Notes under the pieces: model-generated | Database searches by the model: none | What the model was told of the DNA's origin: nothing | The model's input: the letters and a program-made list of their open reading frames with translations, nothing else | NCBI GenBank assembly: GCA_030746295.1 | Contig: JASLMY010000239.1 | Location: 1-7,587, forward strand | Origin: Alphaproteobacteria bacterium | Lineage (GTDB): Bacteria > Pseudomonadota > Alphaproteobacteria > GCA-2731375 | Direction of reading: 5' to 3' | DNA length: 7,587 nt | Made by a program: the position numbers and the translations under genes | Shown: in pieces, positions 1-6,955 of the stretch | How positions within the stretch are numbered: the first letter of the stretch is position 1 | Layout of the letters: the number at the start of each line of letters is the position of its first letter

Positions 1-15
1 CCGTGATTGCCTCAT
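1..15 (-). CDS. 5' end of an unidentified gene running off the left edge
   Basis: On the minus strand an ATG at 15-13 is followed by four sense codons (M-R-Q-S-R) before the window ends. It is supported mainly by a strong Shine-Dalgarno sequence, TAGAGGAGA, on the complement of 21-29, with its AGGAG core six bases before the ATG. No product can be assigned from five residues. The gene lies downstream of, and in the same direction as, the radical SAM gene. The roughly 200 bp between them are AT-richer and contain a candidate promoter, so it is probably transcribed separately. Confidence 0.4.
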
Positions 16-20
16 ATCCG

Positions 21-29
21 TCTCCTCTA
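21..29 (-). promoter_or_regulatory. Ribosome binding site for the left-edge gene
   Basis: The minus strand reads TAGAGGAGA, and its AGGAG core lies six bases upstream of the ATG at 15-13. This site is the main reason for calling a gene start at the left edge. Confidence 0.45.
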
Positions 30-156
30 TGACGGACTCTCCTATCAGATGAGGGAACTTTCGGGGCTCAGGTCACGCTGGCGAAGAGTACTTTGGTCTT
101 TCTCATGGCTACATTCCTCTGTACCTCGTTAACGATCGTCCCCAAAAGTACCCTCC

Positions 157-194
157 ATGTATCCAATGTTATACATAAGAAGACACCGATGCAA
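157..194 (-). promoter_or_regulatory. Candidate promoter overlapped by an inverted repeat (157-176)
   Basis: Positions 157-176 read ATGTAT-CCAATGTT-ATACAT, a perfect 6-bp inverted repeat with an 8-bp spacer. On the minus strand the right arm overlaps a -10-like TATAAC (168-173). A poor -35-like TTGCAT (189-194) lies 15 bp upstream of it, which is short of the usual 17. Transcription would proceed leftward to the gene starting at position 15, with a leader of roughly 140 nt. An inverted repeat over a -10 element is typical of a repressor operator, but no regulator is identifiable here. A further 10-bp palindrome, TCGTTAACGA, lies at 126-135. The rest of 16-211 shows no gene or clear terminator. 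Confidence 0.3.
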
Positions 195-211
195 TTGCAG
201 AGTAGGCGAAT

Positions 212-2077
212 TCAGGCCGTGGCGCCGTGCTTGGCGCGCCGTCGGTCGGCATCCCGCTTTCGCTCGACGACCGCCTTGGCCGCATCGCTGACGGCAAAGA
301 TTTCCAGCTCGTCCAATTCCGCCTCGGTGACCGGTGTCAGCGACAGATCGGTGTACGACTTGGCGGCGGGGTCGCGCTTCAGGCGACGGCGGAGCCGCGC
401 CAGGCGCCAGACGAGCCTGAGCAATCGCGCGTGCTTGGAAACCGTCTCCCAGAAGTAGCGCGGATAGAAGACGGCGGCACTCTCCCTCGGCAGGCCGGGC
501 CGACGGTCGCGGCGATATTTGCGGCGGAGATAGCCGCCCTCCAGGGGGTGAATGTGCTCCAGCGACTTGCAGCCGTGGAACCAGAGCAACAGGAACATCG
601 TCTTGCCGGGGCTCATGCCCGAGGCGACGGCGCGGCGCATCACGGTCTCCATGTGCTCGGGCGTGTAGTAGGTCTCCCAGGCCAGGTGATAGGCCCGCTG
701 CCAGTCCGCGGCCGACATCAGCGGATGTCCGGTGGTGACATGCTCCAAGTCGTACTTGTTCATGTCGGGGTCCATCCAGACCCCGTTCTGCTGGAGGTTC
801 TGGTGGTCCTCGGAGCCGGGCAGCGGCGTCAGGCAGAAGAACTCCAAGAGGTCGACCGGCAGCTCGCGCTTGATGATCTCGATGTCGCGCACGATGCTCT
901 CGGGCGTGTCGCCTGGAAAGCCCAGGATGTAGCCGGCATAGGTGGCGACGCCGGCGGCCCGCCAGGCCTGCAGCATGCGGCGGTAGTCGGTGATCCGGTT
1001 CTGCCGCTTCTTGGCACCGAGGAGGCTCTCGGGATTGATGTTCTCGAGACCGATGAAGACCCGGCGGACGCCGGCCCGCGCCGCCTTCTCGATGAAGCCA
1101 TCGATCTCGTGGCAAAGCGTGTCGACCTGAATGGTCGCGCGGATCGGGATGCCATCCTGCTCGCGCAGCCGAATCAGCCGATCGAAGATCGCCTCCCAGT
1201 CCTTGTTGCGGGCCAGGTTGTCGTCGGTGATGAAGTAGCGGTAGATGCCCTGGGCGGCGTTGGTACGGACGATGCGCTCGATGTCGTCGGCCGAGCGGCG
1301 GCGCGACTTGCGGCCCTGGACGTTGATGATGGTGCAGAACGAGCACTGGAACGGGCAGCCGCGGCCGGCATCGAAGCTGGTCAGGCCGCCGGCGGTCTTG
1401 AGCACCCGGGTCGGCGGCAGGATCGGGATCGGCGCACCGGCGAGCGCCGGCAGGTCGGACATGTGATTATAGAGCGGGCGCAGCCGCCCGGCATGAGCGT
1501 CCTTCAGCACCGCCTCCAGCCGCCCCTCGGCCTCGCCGCCGAAGATCGAGATCCCGAGGTCCATGGCATCGCGAATGTCGGCCGGCAGCTCCGCCAACAT
1601 GGCCAGGCAGCCGGAGACGTGGAAACCGCCGATGCAAACCTGGATGCCGGCTGCCATCAGCGGTCGGGCCAGGTCGACGGCATGGGGAAACTGGTTCGAC
1701 TGGACGCCGACGAAGGCGACCATGCCCGAGCCGCCGTCCCGTCTCATCTGCCGGACGATCCGGGCTGGACGCACCCGGCTGTTGGTCTCATCGATCGCGG
1801 TGACCCGAATGTCGACCCCCTCGCCCAGGACCCGTCGCTCCCGGCAATCTGCTACGAGGCCGTTGAGGGTCGCCAAGGTGTTCGACGGTATCGCCGAGCG
1901 GAGCCACTGAATGACGTAGCCGTCGTCGTCATAGTGCGACGGCTTGATCAGGAACAGATGGAAGATCTGCCGGCGAGGTTCTCGGATGCCGCCCATGAAC
2001 CTGTCTCGCATCGAAGCGGGAGGCTCGGAATTCAAGCCGACCTTACGTGACAAGCAGCGGCCGGTCGAGGCCGACAC
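212..2077 (-). CDS. B12-binding-type radical SAM protein, function unknown
   Basis: The predicted protein has 621 residues. The N-terminal part (about 38-200) looks like a cobalamin-binding Rossmann domain: KPSHYDDDGY at 45-54, a strand-helix segment at 120-156 ending in GGFHVSG, and a GGEAEG motif at 180-185. The radical SAM core follows, with the [4Fe-4S]-binding CX3CX2C at Cys241, Cys245 and Cys248. Other core motifs are FIGLENINPES (341-351) and GYILGFPGDTPES (382-394). A C-terminal extension with TPLPGSEDHQN (417-427) resembles the region after the core in several B12-binding radical SAM families. The classical DXHXXG cobalamin motif is absent, which is common in this class. Substrate is unknown; a methyl transfer or C-C bond reaction is only a family-level guess. 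The start is unresolved: the coordinates use a GTG at 2077 without a good ribosome site, while ATGs at 2011 and 1996 or a TTG at 2035 preceded by TAAGG are alternatives, and family similarity begins only near residue 41. The exported protein gene lies just upstream and may be co-transcribed. Confidence 0.85.
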   Translation of the reverse strand: MSASTGRCLSRKVGLNSEPPASMRDRFMGGIREPRRQIFHLFLIKPSHYDDDGYVIQWLRSAIPSNTLATLNGLVADCRERRVLGEGVDIRVTAIDETNSRVRPARIVRQMRRDGGSGMVAFVGVQSNQFPHAVDLARPLMAAGIQVCIGGFHVSGCLAMLAELPADIRDAMDLGISIFGGEAEGRLEAVLKDAHAGRLRPLYNHMSDLPALAGAPIPILPPTRVLKTAGGLTSFDAGRGCPFQCSFCTIINVQGRKSRRRSADDIERIVRTNAAQGIYRYFITDDNLARNKDWEAIFDRLIRLREQDGIPIRATIQVDTLCHEIDGFIEKAARAGVRRVFIGLENINPESLLGAKKRQNRITDYRRMLQAWRAAGVATYAGYILGFPGDTPESIVRDIEIIKRELPVDLLEFFCLTPLPGSEDHQNLQQNGVWMDPDMNKYDLEHVTTGHPLMSAADWQRAYHLAWETYYTPEHMETVMRRAVASGMSPGKTMFLLLWFHGCKSLEHIHPLEGGYLRRKYRRDRRPGLPRESAAVFYPRYFWETVSKHARLLRLVWRLARLRRRLKRDPAAKSYTDLSLTPVTEAELDELEIFAVSDAAKAVVERKRDADRRRAKHGATA

Positions 2078-2107
2078 CGGCTCGGTGCCCGACGCCCGTC
2101 CTTTGGC

Positions 2108-2668
2108 CTATTGGAGGACGGCATCGATGCTAGCCAGATGCGGCCGGACCGCGGCCAGATCGGCTGCCGGCACCTTTTGAACGGCGGCCGACATCTGCTG
2201 GGAGTTGCGCATCGCCGCAATCATCTGCCGCTTCTGCGCCTCCGGCATTCCGCTCGCCTCGATCTGCCGAATCGCCTGCTCGACTTGGGGCCCGACCTGT
2301 CGCATTTGCGGGCCCGCTTTGAGGGAAACGTAGCTCTTGATGATGCGATCGGCGACGCCGGCGAACTGGCCGAGACCGGAGAACCCGTTCCGCTTGACGA
2401 TGGATACGATCTCGCCGTGCGCCGGATGGGCCCGCATTTCAGGCAAGGCCGAGGTGAATGGCGCCCAATTGGGTGACGTCCCCGCGGCCGACGGCGACTC
2501 GACGAGACGCTTCGGCTGGCGCGGGTACTTCGCATCGAGCGCCTTGAATTCCGGTAGGGCGCCGATGAACCCCTGGATCTGCCGGCTCGTCAGCGCGGAC
2601 TCGGCGTTCGCCGAGACCGCCGTGAAGAATGTCGCCAGCACCAGCACCGGTATCGAGAGAAGTCGCAT
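2108..2668 (-). CDS. Small exported protein of unknown function
   Basis: This is a 186-residue protein with a clear Sec signal peptide: MR, a hydrophobic stretch, and a likely cleavage after SANA at residue 22. The mature part is soluble and helical, with no membrane segment and no cysteine, and begins SALTSRQIQGFIGALPEFKA. The C-terminal half is rich in Gln, Ala and Met. I do not recognise a named family, although similar small exported proteins that begin with an LT..QI..FI-type segment occur in proteobacteria. I chose the ATG at 2668 because a GGAGG lies five bases upstream and the signal peptide begins there. The longer frame from 2722 would start inside the candidate -10 box. The gene is divergent from the caspase-SEL1 gene and lies 30 bp upstream of the longest form of the radical SAM gene. 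Confidence 0.8.
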   Translation of the reverse strand: MRLLSIPVLVLATFFTAVSANAESALTSRQIQGFIGALPEFKALDAKYPRQPKRLVESPSAAGTSPNWAPFTSALPEMRAHPAHGEIVSIVKRNGFSGLGQFAGVADRIIKSYVSLKAGPQMRQVGPQVEQAIRQIEASGMPEAQKRQMIAAMRNSQQMSAAVQKVPAADLAAVRPHLASIDAVLQ

Positions 2669-2721
2669 CGCTGCCTCCATCGCCGTCGTCGCGGCCAAAG
2701 CGTGAGCCAAACCCGGTGCCA

Positions 2722-2752
2722 TTCATAGCACGCTCGTCAACACGGATGACAA
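2722..2752 (-). promoter_or_regulatory. Candidate promoter of the small exported protein gene
   Basis: On the minus strand TTGTCA (2752-2747) is followed after 19 bp by TATGAA (2727-2722). The -35 is close to consensus, while the spacer is long by one to two bases. A start of transcription near 2715 would give a leader of about 45 nt containing the GGAGG site. This is a pattern match only. Confidence 0.3.
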
Positions 2753-2771
2753 GCGGCGCACGCCGGAGGCC

Positions 2772-2819
2772 CCGCGCCAGCTGCCGACGCTAACGATTTG
2801 GTGATTGCCGCGCCAGCTG
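2772..2819 (+). repeat. Pair of 12-bp direct repeats in the divergent promoter region
   Basis: CCGCGCCAGCTG occurs at 2772-2783 and again, without mismatch, at 2808-2819. The copies are 36 bp apart, and each contains the palindromic core CAGCTG. The second copy sits immediately upstream of the -10-like element of the caspase gene. This layout would suit a regulator binding two sites in a divergent promoter, although chance similarity in GC-rich DNA is possible. Confidence 0.35.
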
Positions 2820-2828
2820 TGCTATAGT
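2798..2828 (+). promoter_or_regulatory. Candidate promoter of the caspase-SEL1 gene
   Basis: A TATAGT at 2823-2828 resembles a -10 element, and a second AT-rich TATAGA lies at 2833-2838. The best -35-like element is TTGGTG (2798-2803) with a 19-bp spacer, so the match is weak. This short AT-rich patch stands out in otherwise GC-rich DNA and lies 35-40 bp before the ATG, which is a sensible place for a promoter. Confidence 0.3.
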
Positions 2829-2864
2829 TCGATATAGACTTTTGGAGACAGTCGAGGTGGAGCG

Positions 2865-5828
2865 ATGGCGCACATCGTCGCGGTGCTGATATTCGTCGCC
2901 GTTGCGATCTTCCCCGCTTCGCGCATTCAGGCGGCCACGGCCTCGGCTGCGGACATCAACTTCGGCCGTTTTCACGCCCTCGTCATCGGCATTAACGCCT
3001 ACGACAACCTGCCGAAGCTGGAGACGGCGGTCAACGACGCCAGCGCCATGCACGACGTGCTGCGCCGGGACTACGGCTATGAGTCGACACTGCTGCTGAA
3101 CCCCACGCGTAGCGATCTGTTGCGGGCATTCGACAAGCTTCGCGCCGATCTGACCGAGGACGACAACCTCCTGATCTTCTATGCCGGCCACGGCATTCTC
3201 GATCGACAGACCAATGAAGGCTTCTGGCTGCCGAAAGACGCCGACGAGGACAGCCAGGTCGAGTGGATTCCAGTCTCCACGGTGACGCGGTTCTTGAAGG
3301 CGACGGCGGCCAAGCAGGCGCTGGTGGTCGCGGATTCCTGCTATTCGGGGACGCTGACTCGGGAGGCACCGGCGCTCCTGCCGACCGGTTCCGATCGCGA
3401 GGCGGAGCTCTTGCGGATCAGTTCCAAGCGCGCCCGCAAGGCGCTCACCTCCGGCGGCTTGGAGCCGGTCAACGACGGCGGCGGCGACGGTCATTCGGTC
3501 TTCACGCGGGCCCTCTTGGAGACCTTGCGGGGCAACCGGACGGTGCTGGACGGCTATCAGCTCTATACCAAGCTGCGCCGCCGCGTGGCCCTCAATGCCG
3601 AGCAGACGCCGCAGTATTCAGACATCCGCTTCGCCAGCGACGAAGGCGGCGACTTCCTGTTCGTCCCGACCTCGAGGCGCGGCAGGGTGGCGCCGACGGC
3701 AGCACCGGCGACCGCCAGCCCCCAGGCGCCGATCGTCTTGCCGGGCACCGACAAGGAGATGGTGTTCTGGCAGTCGATCCAGAACAGCCAAAGCGCCGCC
3801 GACTACGAGGCCTATCTCGGCACCTATCCGAACGGCGAGTTCGCCCTGCTGGCGAGGGCGCGGCTGAAAGCCTTGACGAAGACGCAGACCGCCGCGCTGG
3901 TCCCGGCGCCGAAGCCGGAATCGAAAGTCGAGGTCGTGCCGCGCGACGAGGAGTTGGTGGCGCTCAGGAACATCAACGTGCGCGCCGAGCCGACGGCCAG
4001 GTCGAAGAAGCTGGCGACCTTGAAGCGCGGCACCAAGGTCGCCGTCACCGGCAAGGTCGAAGGCGTGGAGTGGTACCAGGTCGCCGCCGCCGAGGACGAG
4101 ATCGGCTACGTCTACGCGCCGCTGTTGGGCGACAGCGCCCCGCCGCGTCCAAGCGCCGGCGCCTCCAGCGGCACCGAGATGCTGCTTTGGAGCAGCATCA
4201 AGGACAGCAAGGACGCGAGAGACTACCGCGCCTATCTCGCCGCCTATCCGAAGGGCGCCTTTGCCGCCCTGGCGAAGGCGCGGCTCGAGCAATTGGAGGG
4301 CTCGAAGGTCGTCGCCCGAGTACCGCCGAAGCCGTCGTCGACGATCAAATCCAAGACCTCGAAAGCGCCGTTGCACGACTGCGACAAGCTCGCCGCCAAT
4401 CCGGACGACACGCAGCGCCTGGGCTCGGGCATCAACTACGACAAGATCGACGTCAGGCGCGCCCTGCAGGCCTGCAAGCGGGCGGTCGCCGGCTATCCGG
4501 GGACGGCGAGGTTCCTCTATCAGTACGGCCGTGCCCTGCATCGAGACCGGCAGTACGGCCTGGCGGTCGATTGGTTCCGCAAGGCCGCCGACGCGGGCCA
4601 TGCGGCAGCAATGAACGCGCTGGCGCTGGCCTATCGCTGGGGCAACGGGGTGGAGAAGAGCGAGGCCCGGGCTTTCAGGTGGTATCAACGGGCGGCGGAG
4701 GCAGCGTTCCCGCCAAGCTACTACCAGCTCGCGGTCATGTACGATCAGGGTCGCGGCGTCGACGTCGACTACGGCGCCGCCGTGCGGTGGTTCACCAAGG
4801 GCGCCAAGCGAGGCAACGCGTCTTCGCAATCCTATCTCGGCTGGATGTACGAGATGGGCCGCGGCGTGTCCAAAGACCTCGCCGCCGCGGTGCACTGGTA
4901 TCGCAAGGCCGGCGAGCAGGGCTTCGCCGCGGCGCAGAGCAACCTCGGCTGGATGTACGAATCCGGCCGTGGCGTCGCCAAGAGCTACCGGGATGCGGCA
5001 CGCTGGTATCGCAAGGCGGCGGAACAAGGCCAGGCCCGGGGCCAGAACAACCTCGCCACGCTGTATCGGAACGGCGACGGCGTCAGGCAGGACGACGGCG
5101 AGGCCGTGCGCTTGTACCGCAAGGCAGCGGAGCAGAACCACGCCGCCGCGCAGACCAATCTCGGCTGGATGTACGAGATGGGGCGCGGCACCGGCAAGGA
5201 TCCGGCCGAGGCGGTGCGCTGGTATCGTAAGGCGGCCGAGCAGGACTATGTCTCGGCGCAAACCAATCTCGGCTGGATGTACGAGATGGGCCGCGGCGTG
5301 GCCAAGGACGAATCCGAGGCCGTGCGCTGGTATCGCAAGGCGGCGGAGCAAGGCCAAGCCCGAGGCCAGACCAACCTCGGCTGGATGTACGAGATGGGCC
5401 GCGGCGTCGGTAAGGACGCGGCCGAGGCCGTGCGCTGGTATCGCAAGGCGGCGGAGCAGGGCCAGCCCCGCGGGCAGAACAATCTCGCCTCGATGTACAA
5501 GCGGGGGACCGGGATCAGGCAGGACTATAACGAAGCGGTGCGCTGGTACCGCAAGTCGGCGGACCAGAACTACGCCGTCGCCCAGAACAACCTCGGCGTC
5601 ATGTACCAGCGTGGGCTGGGCGTCGCGGTCGACTACGCCGAGGCGGTGCGCTGGTATCGAAAATCCGCCAACCAGAATTATAAGATCGCCCAATTCAATC
5701 TGGGGCACATGTATTGGAGCGGCTCCGGCATCGGCCAAGACCAGCAGGAGGCCCGACGCTGGTGGCGCAAAGCGGCCGACCAGGGCTACCAGAAGGCCAT
5801 TGACGAGCTCAGGAAACGCGGCGGATAA
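2865..5828 (+). CDS. Exported caspase-family (C14) protein with SH3-like domain and SEL1 repeats
   Basis: This 987-residue protein starts at an ATG preceded by GAGGTGGAG. A signal sequence spans about 1-23 (likely cleavage after IQA), but its n-region lacks Lys and Arg, so it might stay uncleaved. The caspase p20-type domain covers about 34-268, with catalytic His109 in YAGHG and Cys159 in ADSCYSG. Two copies of a 40-residue module (298-337 and 438-477) flank an SH3-like domain (about 363-421, with NVRAEP near its start). A cap region with Cys506 and Cys537 follows, then eleven SEL1 repeats (579-974). Family knowledge says SEL1 arrays bind partner proteins and bacterial caspase homologues are Cys proteases, often specific for basic residues. 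The substrate and role here (cell-envelope process, stress or cell death) are unknown. The dyad is intact, so the enzyme is probably active. The gene is divergent from the small exported protein gene and convergent with the cyclase gene, whose stop lies 36 bp away. Confidence 0.92.
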   Translation: MAHIVAVLIFVAVAIFPASRIQAATASAADINFGRFHALVIGINAYDNLPKLETAVNDASAMHDVLRRDYGYESTLLLNPTRSDLLRAFDKLRADLTEDDNLLIFYAGHGILDRQTNEGFWLPKDADEDSQVEWIPVSTVTRFLKATAAKQALVVADSCYSGTLTREAPALLPTGSDREAELLRISSKRARKALTSGGLEPVNDGGGDGHSVFTRALLETLRGNRTVLDGYQLYTKLRRRVALNAEQTPQYSDIRFASDEGGDFLFVPTSRRGRVAPTAAPATASPQAPIVLPGTDKEMVFWQSIQNSQSAADYEAYLGTYPNGEFALLARARLKALTKTQTAALVPAPKPESKVEVVPRDEELVALRNINVRAEPTARSKKLATLKRGTKVAVTGKVEGVEWYQVAAAEDEIGYVYAPLLGDSAPPRPSAGASSGTEMLLWSSIKDSKDARDYRAYLAAYPKGAFAALAKARLEQLEGSKVVARVPPKPSSTIKSKTSKAPLHDCDKLAANPDDTQRLGSGINYDKIDVRRALQACKRAVAGYPGTARFLYQYGRALHRDRQYGLAVDWFRKAADAGHAAAMNALALAYRWGNGVEKSEARAFRWYQRAAEAAFPPSYYQLAVMYDQGRGVDVDYGAAVRWFTKGAKRGNASSQSYLGWMYEMGRGVSKDLAAAVHWYRKAGEQGFAAAQSNLGWMYESGRGVAKSYRDAARWYRKAAEQGQARGQNNLATLYRNGDGVRQDDGEAVRLYRKAAEQNHAAAQTNLGWMYEMGRGTGKDPAEAVRWYRKAAEQDYVSAQTNLGWMYEMGRGVAKDESEAVRWYRKAAEQGQARGQTNLGWMYEMGRGVGKDAAEAVRWYRKAAEQGQPRGQNNLASMYKRGTGIRQDYNEAVRWYRKSADQNYAVAQNNLGVMYQRGLGVAVDYAEAVRWYRKSANQNYKIAQFNLGHMYWSGSGIGQDQQEARRWWRKAADQGYQKAIDELRKRGG
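3756..3875 (+). repeat. Linker module, copy 1 (within the caspase gene)
   Basis: Residues 298-337 begin EMVFWQSI, contain DYEAYL and YPNGEF, and end in ARLKAL. They align without gaps to copy 2, 140 residues further on, with 23 of 40 residues identical by my count. Similar modules link caspase domains to repeat domains in other bacterial proteins, as I recall. Confidence 0.7.
4176..4295 (+). repeat. Linker module, copy 2 (within the caspase gene)
   Basis: Residues 438-477 begin EMLLWSSI, contain DYRAYL and YPKGAF, and end in ARLEQL. This copy follows the SH3-like domain, so the SH3 domain is bracketed by two homologous modules, which suggests an internal duplication. Confidence 0.7.
4599..5786 (+). 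repeat. Eleven tandem SEL1 repeats (108 bp each) in the caspase gene
   Basis: The segment divides exactly into eleven units of 36 codons, residues 579-974, without insertions or deletions. The core pattern is AQ.NLGWMYEMGRGV.KD.AEAVRWYRKAAEQG. Units 3, 7 and 8 share an identical 32-nt block over LGWMYEMGRG. Units 7 and 8 share a second identical block of 35 nt over EAVRWYRKAAEQ. Such identity, including silent positions, points to recent duplication or gene conversion. The outer units 1, 2, 10 and 11 are more diverged. Confidence 0.93.
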
Positions 5829-5864
5829 CCCGCGATCTCGCAACGCGCAGGGCGAGGACTCGGC

Positions 5865-6929
5865 TCAAGCTTGAAAGCTGTCCCCGAAGCCCTGACGCTT
5901 GATCTCGTCGTCGAGGGAGTAGAGCGTCTTGGCGCCGAAGCCCTTGATCTCGAACTCGCCGCGCTCGCTCATGACGAAGTCGTCGCGGATCAGCGCCTGG
6001 GTCTCGTCCGAGACGGTGATCTGCATCGGCTCGCTCACCGCTTCCAGCCGGGCCGCCAAATTCACCGCCGGTCCGAAGATGTCGTAGACGTACTTTTGAA
6101 TGCCGACCAGAGAGCCGATTACCGAGCCGGTGGTCATGCCGATGCGGCATTGCCATTGGACCGGGTGCGAGGCGTTGCGCCGCTCTAGATAGCGCCGCAT
6201 GCGAAGCGCCACCCGGGCGATGTTGGAGGCGTGATCGGTGTTCAACTCGGGCAGGCCGGAGACCGCGACATAGGCATCGCCGATGGTCTTCAGGCGCTCG
6301 CAACCGAACAGCTCGACGATCCGATCGAAAGCCGAGAAGATGTCGTTCAACTCGGCGATCAACGCGCCGGGATCGCGGCTGATGGCCATCTCGGTGAAGT
6401 CGACGAAATCCAGCATCAGGACGGAGGCCGAATCGAACTTCTGCGGTGTCGTCGTGCCGAAGTCGCGCATCTCCTCGTAAACGGTGCGCGGCATAATGTT
6501 GAGCAGCAGCTTCTCGACCCGTTCCTTCTCGCGCTGCAAGTCGCGGGCGTTTTTCTCCGACATCTTCGAATAGGAATCGAGCATGTACTCGGCTTCCTTC
6601 TGCTTCGAGATGTTCTGGCACTCGACCAGCAGATAGGCTTCGTCGTCATGCGACTGCGCCCGCAGTTCGATCCCGAGGCTGACGGTCCGCGGACCGATGC
6701 GAATTTCGGCCTCGTAGGCGTAGGGCCGGCCGGCTTCGACGCGCGAGCGAGCCCGGTCGGCGTTTAGGTCCGGTAGGCGTTCCAACAGCGAGTCGCCGCT
6801 GTCGACGTCGTTTGCGAACCACTGGAAGAACTTGGCGTTCTCGAACAGGATCTGCCAGGTCTCGGGGTCCGCGATCGCGATCCCCGACTGCAGCGATTGC
6901 AGCGTCTGCTTCAGTCTGCCCTCACTCAC
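5865..6929 (-). CDS. PAS-linked class III adenylate cyclase
   Basis: The predicted protein has 354 residues and should convert ATP to cAMP in the cytoplasm as a homodimer; no membrane segment is seen. A PAS-like domain (about 6-106) leads into a coiled-coil signalling helix (about 107-147), then the cyclase catalytic domain (about 165-340). All key residues are visible: metal-binding Asp174 (LDFVDFT) and Asp218 (KTIGDAY), adenine-selecting Lys214 and Asp283 (YDIFG), and transition-state Asn290 and Arg294 (NLAAR). The Lys/Asp pair argues for adenylate rather than guanylate cyclase. The start is a GTG at 6929, nine bases after an AGGGGG. The frame stays open further upstream, but that stretch lies inside the globin gene and is Arg/Pro-rich, a typical shadow. 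The globin stop lies 26 bp upstream, so the two genes form an operon. The PAS domain has no visible cofactor signature, so what it senses is unknown. Confidence 0.92.
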   Translation of the reverse strand: MSEGRLKQTLQSLQSGIAIADPETWQILFENAKFFQWFANDVDSGDSLLERLPDLNADRARSRVEAGRPYAYEAEIRIGPRTVSLGIELRAQSHDDEAYLLVECQNISKQKEAEYMLDSYSKMSEKNARDLQREKERVEKLLLNIMPRTVYEEMRDFGTTTPQKFDSASVLMLDFVDFTEMAISRDPGALIAELNDIFSAFDRIVELFGCERLKTIGDAYVAVSGLPELNTDHASNIARVALRMRRYLERRNASHPVQWQCRIGMTTGSVIGSLVGIQKYVYDIFGPAVNLAARLEAVSEPMQITVSDETQALIRDDFVMSERGEFEIKGFGAKTLYSLDDEIKRQGFGDSFQA

Positions 6930-6955
6930 CGACTTTCGCCCCCTGTCCGAACGCC

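Noticed and set aside
129..1346. A 405-codon minus-strand frame inside the radical SAM gene
   Set aside because: It is an alternate frame of the same strand, rich in Arg, Pro and His, without family features.
227..2050. A 607-codon plus-strand frame opposite the radical SAM gene
   Set aside because: It is antisense to a gene with clear catalytic motifs, is of low complexity, and has no motif or ribosome site of its own.
3263..5230. A 655-codon plus-strand frame overlapping the caspase gene
   Set aside because: It is a frameshifted reading of the same gene, rich in Arg, Gly and Pro, with no recognisable domain.
4599..5786. Regularly spaced repeats that might suggest a CRISPR array
   Set aside because: The period is 108 bp, the repeats are coding and in frame throughout, and they translate to SEL1 units.
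3618..5843. A 741-codon open frame on the minus strand opposite the caspase-SEL1 gene
   Set aside because: It lies antisense to a well-supported gene and its periodic sequence only mirrors the SEL1 repeats. Such frames are common opposite GC-rich coding DNA, and it shows no family motif.
5829..5864. A terminator between the convergent caspase and cyclase genes
   Set aside because: Only a 5-bp stem (CTCGC/GCGAG at 5837-5841 and 5852-5856) with a 10-base loop and no T-run on either strand is visible, which is too weak to call.
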